Below the pieces are notes generated by a model, which saw only the letters and a program-made list of their open reading frames with translations, was not told the origin of the DNA and ran no database searches. The position numbers and the translations under genes are program-made. Below are positions 42,869 to 45,229 of a DNA stretch of 45,229 nucleotides, one piece after another. Numbering within the stretch: position 1 is the first letter of the stretch; every line of letters starts with the position of its first letter. Source of the stretch: Flavobacteriaceae bacterium UBA5544 (GTDB lineage Bacteria; Bacteroidota; Bacteroidia; Flavobacteriales; Flavobacteriaceae); assembly GCA_002426755.1 (NCBI GenBank), contig DINI01000023.1, positions 48,640-93,868 of the forward strand, in the 5' to 3' direction.

Positions 42869-43672
42869 TTAATCCTTTCCTCTGTATTTTAAATATCTTG
42901 CTTTCATGTTTTGTTCAATTCCTTCATTGCCTGTAGATTTATCAATACTTTTTAGTGTTTCTTCGTAATTTATTTGAAGTCCACCTTTGCAAATGATGTC
43001 TTGAAGCTCATTTTTAAAAACTGATTCACCACGTTGATAAATATGGATAATTAATACTTCAACATTATAAAACTCAACATTATTTTTTCGGCGAACATAG
43101 TTATAACCCATTTTCCGTTCATTTGGAAATCCATACTCGTCGGTCAGATTTTGAAAGTCTGAATGAATTTGAGACGCTCCGTCAATCAATTCTTGTAAAG
43201 TCATTTCAATTTCTCGGGTTCTCCATTGGTGATATTTGTCGACATACTCTTTGTCCTTTCGGATTAAAGAGATTAATTCCTCTCGGAACTCGGGTTCGTA
43301 GTTTCTATTATAATAATCAGAATAGACTTTAAAATCAGCTTTAAATTTCTCGTGCCATTTAAAGAATTTAAGTTTTTCAAAATATCTTAATGGAACACCA
43401 CCTTTGGCTAATATTATTGAAATCTGTTCAGCCCATTCAGCATCTTTACGTTTTTGGGCAACTGACAGTGCTAAATTCAAATCTTTTCCGAGTGGGAAAT
43501 CGGTTTTTGTAAAAGCAAGTTTTAAATTTAATTCAGCCTCTTTAAAGTCCTTATCGTTGTAGTTTTTCCAAGCAGAAGCCACCAATGGATAATATTCCGC
43601 ATATTCGCATTCTTGAGCTGACATATTTGTCATCAAAGCTAAAAATATTAATATAAGTGGGATTTTGGTCAT
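42869..43672 (-). CDS. Cassette B: exported helical hypothetical protein
   Basis: 267 residues with a signal peptide (MTKIPLILIFLALMTNMSAQ, cleaved before ECEYAEYY). The mature part is helical and starts with a TPR-like segment (SAWKNYNDKDFKEAELNLKL). It is rich in Lys, Glu and aromatic residues. No catalytic motif and no family I can name. Similar Bacteroidota cassette-like proteins are usually lone hypothetical genes. Start 6 nt from the core site of repeat 3, stop 8 nt from repeat 2. Confidence 0.85.
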   Translation of the reverse strand: MTKIPLILIFLALMTNMSAQECEYAEYYPLVASAWKNYNDKDFKEAELNLKLAFTKTDFPLGKDLNLALSVAQKRKDAEWAEQISIILAKGGVPLRYFEKLKFFKWHEKFKADFKVYSDYYNRNYEPEFREELISLIRKDKEYVDKYHQWRTREIEMTLQELIDGASQIHSDFQNLTDEYGFPNERKMGYNYVRRKNNVEFYNVEVLIIHIYQRGESVFKNELQDIICKGGLQINYEETLKSIDKSTGNEGIEQNMKARYLKYRGKD

Positions 43673-43677
43673 ATGTT

Positions 43678-43810
43678 GCCTAACGTTTATGTGTATGAGC
43701 TGTGGCGTGGGTTAAAAACGGAACATACCAAACAGGCACTTGCCAGAGGAAAATCCGCAGGATTTTCCAGATGAGCGAGAACAAGCCATAGCTTATACAC
43801 GGTGTTAGCA
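43678..43810 (-). repeat. attC-like recombination site 3 (belongs to cassette C)
   Basis: 133 nt. Gene strand: opens TGCTAAC (43804-43810) preceded by GTG, and closes GTTAGGC (43678-43684), a full match to the attC GTTRRRY core and the start of cassette B. Arms GTGTATAAGCTATGGC and the complement of GTGTATGAGCTGTGGC. Central hairpin GGAAAATCC-GCA-GGATTTTCC at 43748-43768. Confidence 0.8.
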
Positions 43811-44306
43811 CACGGTTTTTTTCTTTCCGCTGTTGTTGTTTTTTCAAGTCAGAGTAAAGTCCGACGCAATGTTTTTTAAAAGTCCAATTTAATAATTTCC
43901 GCTTAAATTCCGCTACGGTTTTCCGCATTCAGTTCCGTCGCAATGTTTTTTCGGTCAGATTTGATTCGGTCGAGAAACAGAAACTTTCGGTTTAGCACTT
44001 AAACAGCAAAAAAAATCCGATTCATTTCCTCCGAATTTTTCCGTCAGAGTTGATTTCGGCGTAATGTTTTGACGTTTTGCTTTTCAGCTGAAACTATGGT
44101 CAGCACAGGTTTTTCCAGTTTTGTAAAGAACTTTCGGATTGAAATTTCCATTGGCAAATCCGTTTGAGTGAAAATTTCGGCGCAATGGTTTTTTCAATTT
44201 CGTTTTCGATTTCAGATTCGATTTTGTTTTCCAGTTTCAGCTCTTAAAAATCAAAAAATTTCGTTTTTTTAACCGCATTTTGTTGGTCAGTTCAACTGTG
44301 TGCTAA
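43684..44306 (-). other. Cassette C: cassette without a convincing ORF
   Basis: 623 bp including its repeat; about 490 bp of payload (43811-44300). On the gene strand the longest ATG frame I find is 35 codons (begins MEISIRKFFTKLEK, at about 44152-44045). A motif read on the plus strand as (C/G)G(N)CGCAATGTTTT recurs at about 43862, 43937, 44058 and 44178. It may be a noncoding RNA cassette, a promoter cassette or a decayed gene. No terminator or promoter is evident. Confidence 0.6.
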
Positions 44307-44433
44307 CGTGCTTCGTGTATGGACCGTTGCGTGTGATTGCCCATACCATTACAAGTACAAATCTACGTAAAAATTCTGCAGGAATTTTCCAGATGAGCAC
44401 AGTCCCAGCAATGGTTTTTACATGGTGTTAGCA
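44301..44433 (-). repeat. attC-like recombination site 4 (belongs to cassette D)
   Basis: 133 nt. Gene strand: opens TGCTAAC (44427-44433) preceded by TGG, closes GTTAGCA (44301-44307), the start of cassette C. Arms ATGTAAAAACCATTGC and the complement of GTGTATGGACCGTTGC. Inner hairpin AAAATTC..GAATTTT near 44370-44388. TTTTCCAGATGAGC is shared with site 3. Confidence 0.8.
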
Positions 44434-44441
44434 CCAGTTAT

Positions 44442-45215
44442 TTAATATGCATAAGGCAAAATTATACTTTGTCTTTTATTTTCCGCTTGATGATAGTATA
44501 ATCCAATAATAATTTTCGTTTCATCAGGGATTTCATTTAAATTTCCCTTTCTATATATGTAAATATTTTTTTTAATAAAATCGATAAGTTGGTCAGACAG
44601 ATTTTCGTCGTCAAATTTTTTTAAACTTTTTACATTCTTAACACTCAAGTCTGTGGCAATTGTTATTTCATAAAAGGCCTTATTGCTGTTAATATTAAAA
44701 CCTTTAAAATTTTCTATCGATAACTCGGAAAAAGATGTGTGTAAATCATAAGTATTTACAGGTTCTATATTCTCATTTTTCAAAGATTTTAATATGTCCA
44801 GTTCGCGTTCTAACCTACGATTGTAAGACAGTTCAGCGTTTGGATATCTATCATTGTCAAATTTTTTTTCTAACTGTTTGGGTCCTGAACAATACCCAAA
44901 AATCAAATTGTCGTTTTCGTCTTCGGCTGCGTAAATCAGCCATTTAGTATTTTCAGGCGCATACATTGCACAGCCACCACCTTTTGATTTTCGTATTTTT
45001 AAAAGATTGGTTTTATTTCCTTTGTAAAGGTCAATTATTTCAATTTCGAGATTTAGATAATCTTCATCTATGTCAGAATCAACACTTAAAATATTTACGG
45101 CAGCCACAAAATCGGATTTTGCGTGTCTATCTAAAATGTTTAAAATCATACAACTACAAGCGAAACTTTGGCTTGAAATTGTCAAAATTATAATTATTGT
45201 CAGGATTTTTTTCAT
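44442..45215 (-). CDS. Cassette D: exported protein with NTR/TIMP-like N-terminus
   Basis: 257 residues with a signal peptide MKKILTIIIILTISSQSFA followed at once by CSCM at the mature N-terminus. A Cys-x-Cys start, then SDFVAAVNILSVDSD and a beta-rich stretch (YLNLEIEIIDLYKG, LLKIRKSKGGGCAMYAPENTKWLIYA, FGYCSGPKQL), resembles the netrin/TIMP-like fold seen in some bacterial secreted proteins, with four Cys that could form two disulfides. The C-terminal 130 residues show no known domain. ATG is 6 nt from the core at 45222-45228. Function unknown. Confidence 0.85.
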   Translation of the reverse strand: MKKILTIIIILTISSQSFACSCMILNILDRHAKSDFVAAVNILSVDSDIDEDYLNLEIEIIDLYKGNKTNLLKIRKSKGGGCAMYAPENTKWLIYAAEDENDNLIFGYCSGPKQLEKKFDNDRYPNAELSYNRRLERELDILKSLKNENIEPVNTYDLHTSFSELSIENFKGFNINSNKAFYEITIATDLSVKNVKSLKKFDDENLSDQLIDFIKKNIYIYRKGNLNEIPDETKIIIGLYYHQAENKRQSIILPYAY

Positions 45216-45221
45216 AATTGG

Positions 45222-45229
45222 TGCTAACG
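45222..45229 (-). repeat. attC-like core of the next cassette, cut by the window edge
   Basis: The window ends in TGCTAACG, i.e. GTTAGCA on the gene strand, the core that opens cassette D. The rest of this repeat and the next cassette, attI or integrase lie to the right. Confidence 0.65.

Larger units (their letters stand above)
42003..45229 (-). mobile_element. Integron-type gene-cassette array (four cassettes, continues beyond the right edge)
   Basis: Four units read leftwards: A 42003-42732, B 42733-43683, C 43684-44306, D 44307-45227. Each is one gene or none plus a 133-134-nt attC-like imperfect inverted repeat ending in a GTT core. The first 9-10 bases of each cassette are the exact complement of the outer end of its own repeat: A GTTAGCCACA/TGTGGCTAAC, B GTTAGGCAAC/GTTGCCTAAC, C GTTAGCACAC/GTGTGCTAAC, D GTTAGCACCA/TGGTGCTAAC. 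Adjacent cassettes do not match each other in this way. All genes point away from the right edge, so the integrase and attI, if present, should lie beyond 45229. Confidence 0.78.

Noticed and set aside
43680..43928. 82-codon minus-strand frame beside cassette B
   Set aside because: It mostly reads through attC-like site 3 and into the ORF-less cassette; the repeat explains the sequence.
43811..44300. Small protein gene in cassette C
   Set aside because: The longest ATG frame on the gene strand is about 35 codons with no domain, start signal or membrane pattern; not called as a gene.
41997..44433. REP/BIME or IS-derived repeats instead of attC
   Set aside because: They are about 133 nt, at every cassette boundary, in one orientation, and the outer bases match per cassette rather than per repeat. 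No transposase and no target-site duplications are seen.

Overview
The window looks like the chromosome of a marine-type member of the Flavobacteriaceae (Bacteroidota). It is AT-rich. It carries type IX secretion (T9SS) cargo with a gliding-motility-type C-terminal sorting domain, PorP/SprF and OmpA/PD40 proteins. Many lipoproteins have short Cys signal peptides, and many genes have TAnnTTTG-type -7 promoter elements close to the start codon, as expected for the Bacteroidota sigma factor. The species cannot be named from the sequence.

Layout. 1-9.4 kb: a T9SS operon made of a giant repetitive surface adhesin cut by the left window edge, a PorP/SprF partner and a PorE-like OmpA protein. 9.4-11.4 kb: idi, a PTPS/QueD-family gene and manA. 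11.4-12.65 kb: small hypothetical genes and tRNA-Thr(UGU). 12.7-17.1 kb: a class A penicillin-binding protein, a DUF4369 lipoprotein and a DUF819 transporter-like protein. 17.2-19.4 kb: a five-gene operon with 1-nt junctions (SPFH, small membrane protein, DUF4177, DUF1648, ribbon-helix-helix). 19.6-25.8 kb: hydrolase, AlkB, VanX-like dipeptidase, DoxX, a carboxypeptidase-regulatory-domain protein, DUF885 peptidase and DUF6249. 25.9-30.4 kb: two ECF sigma systems flanking a DEAD-box helicase, then sodC. 30.6-38.7 kb: universal stress protein, a lipid kinase/App1 phosphatase divergent pair, and a secreted S9 peptidase coupled to an Asp-box beta-propeller protein. 38.8-41.5 kb: a VWA protein and a MoxR/ChlI-like AAA ATPase.

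41.5-45.2 kb is the most interesting part. After a 21-bp minisatellite lies a tandem array of four compact cassettes, all pointing left. They are separated by 133-134-nt imperfect inverted repeats that look like integron attC sites. The first bases of each cassette are exactly complementary to the outer bases of that same cassette's downstream repeat, and these bases differ from cassette to cassette. That is the signature expected if each cassette can exist as a circle closed at a recombination site. Three cassettes carry one gene each (an integral membrane protein, an exported helical protein, an exported NTR/TIMP-like protein) and one has no convincing ORF. The array runs off the right edge, where an integrase would be expected.

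How the parts work together: the left end builds and exports cell-surface adhesin. The middle is mostly housekeeping, envelope and stress functions under several ECF or promoter-class controls. The right end is an accessory cassette platform.
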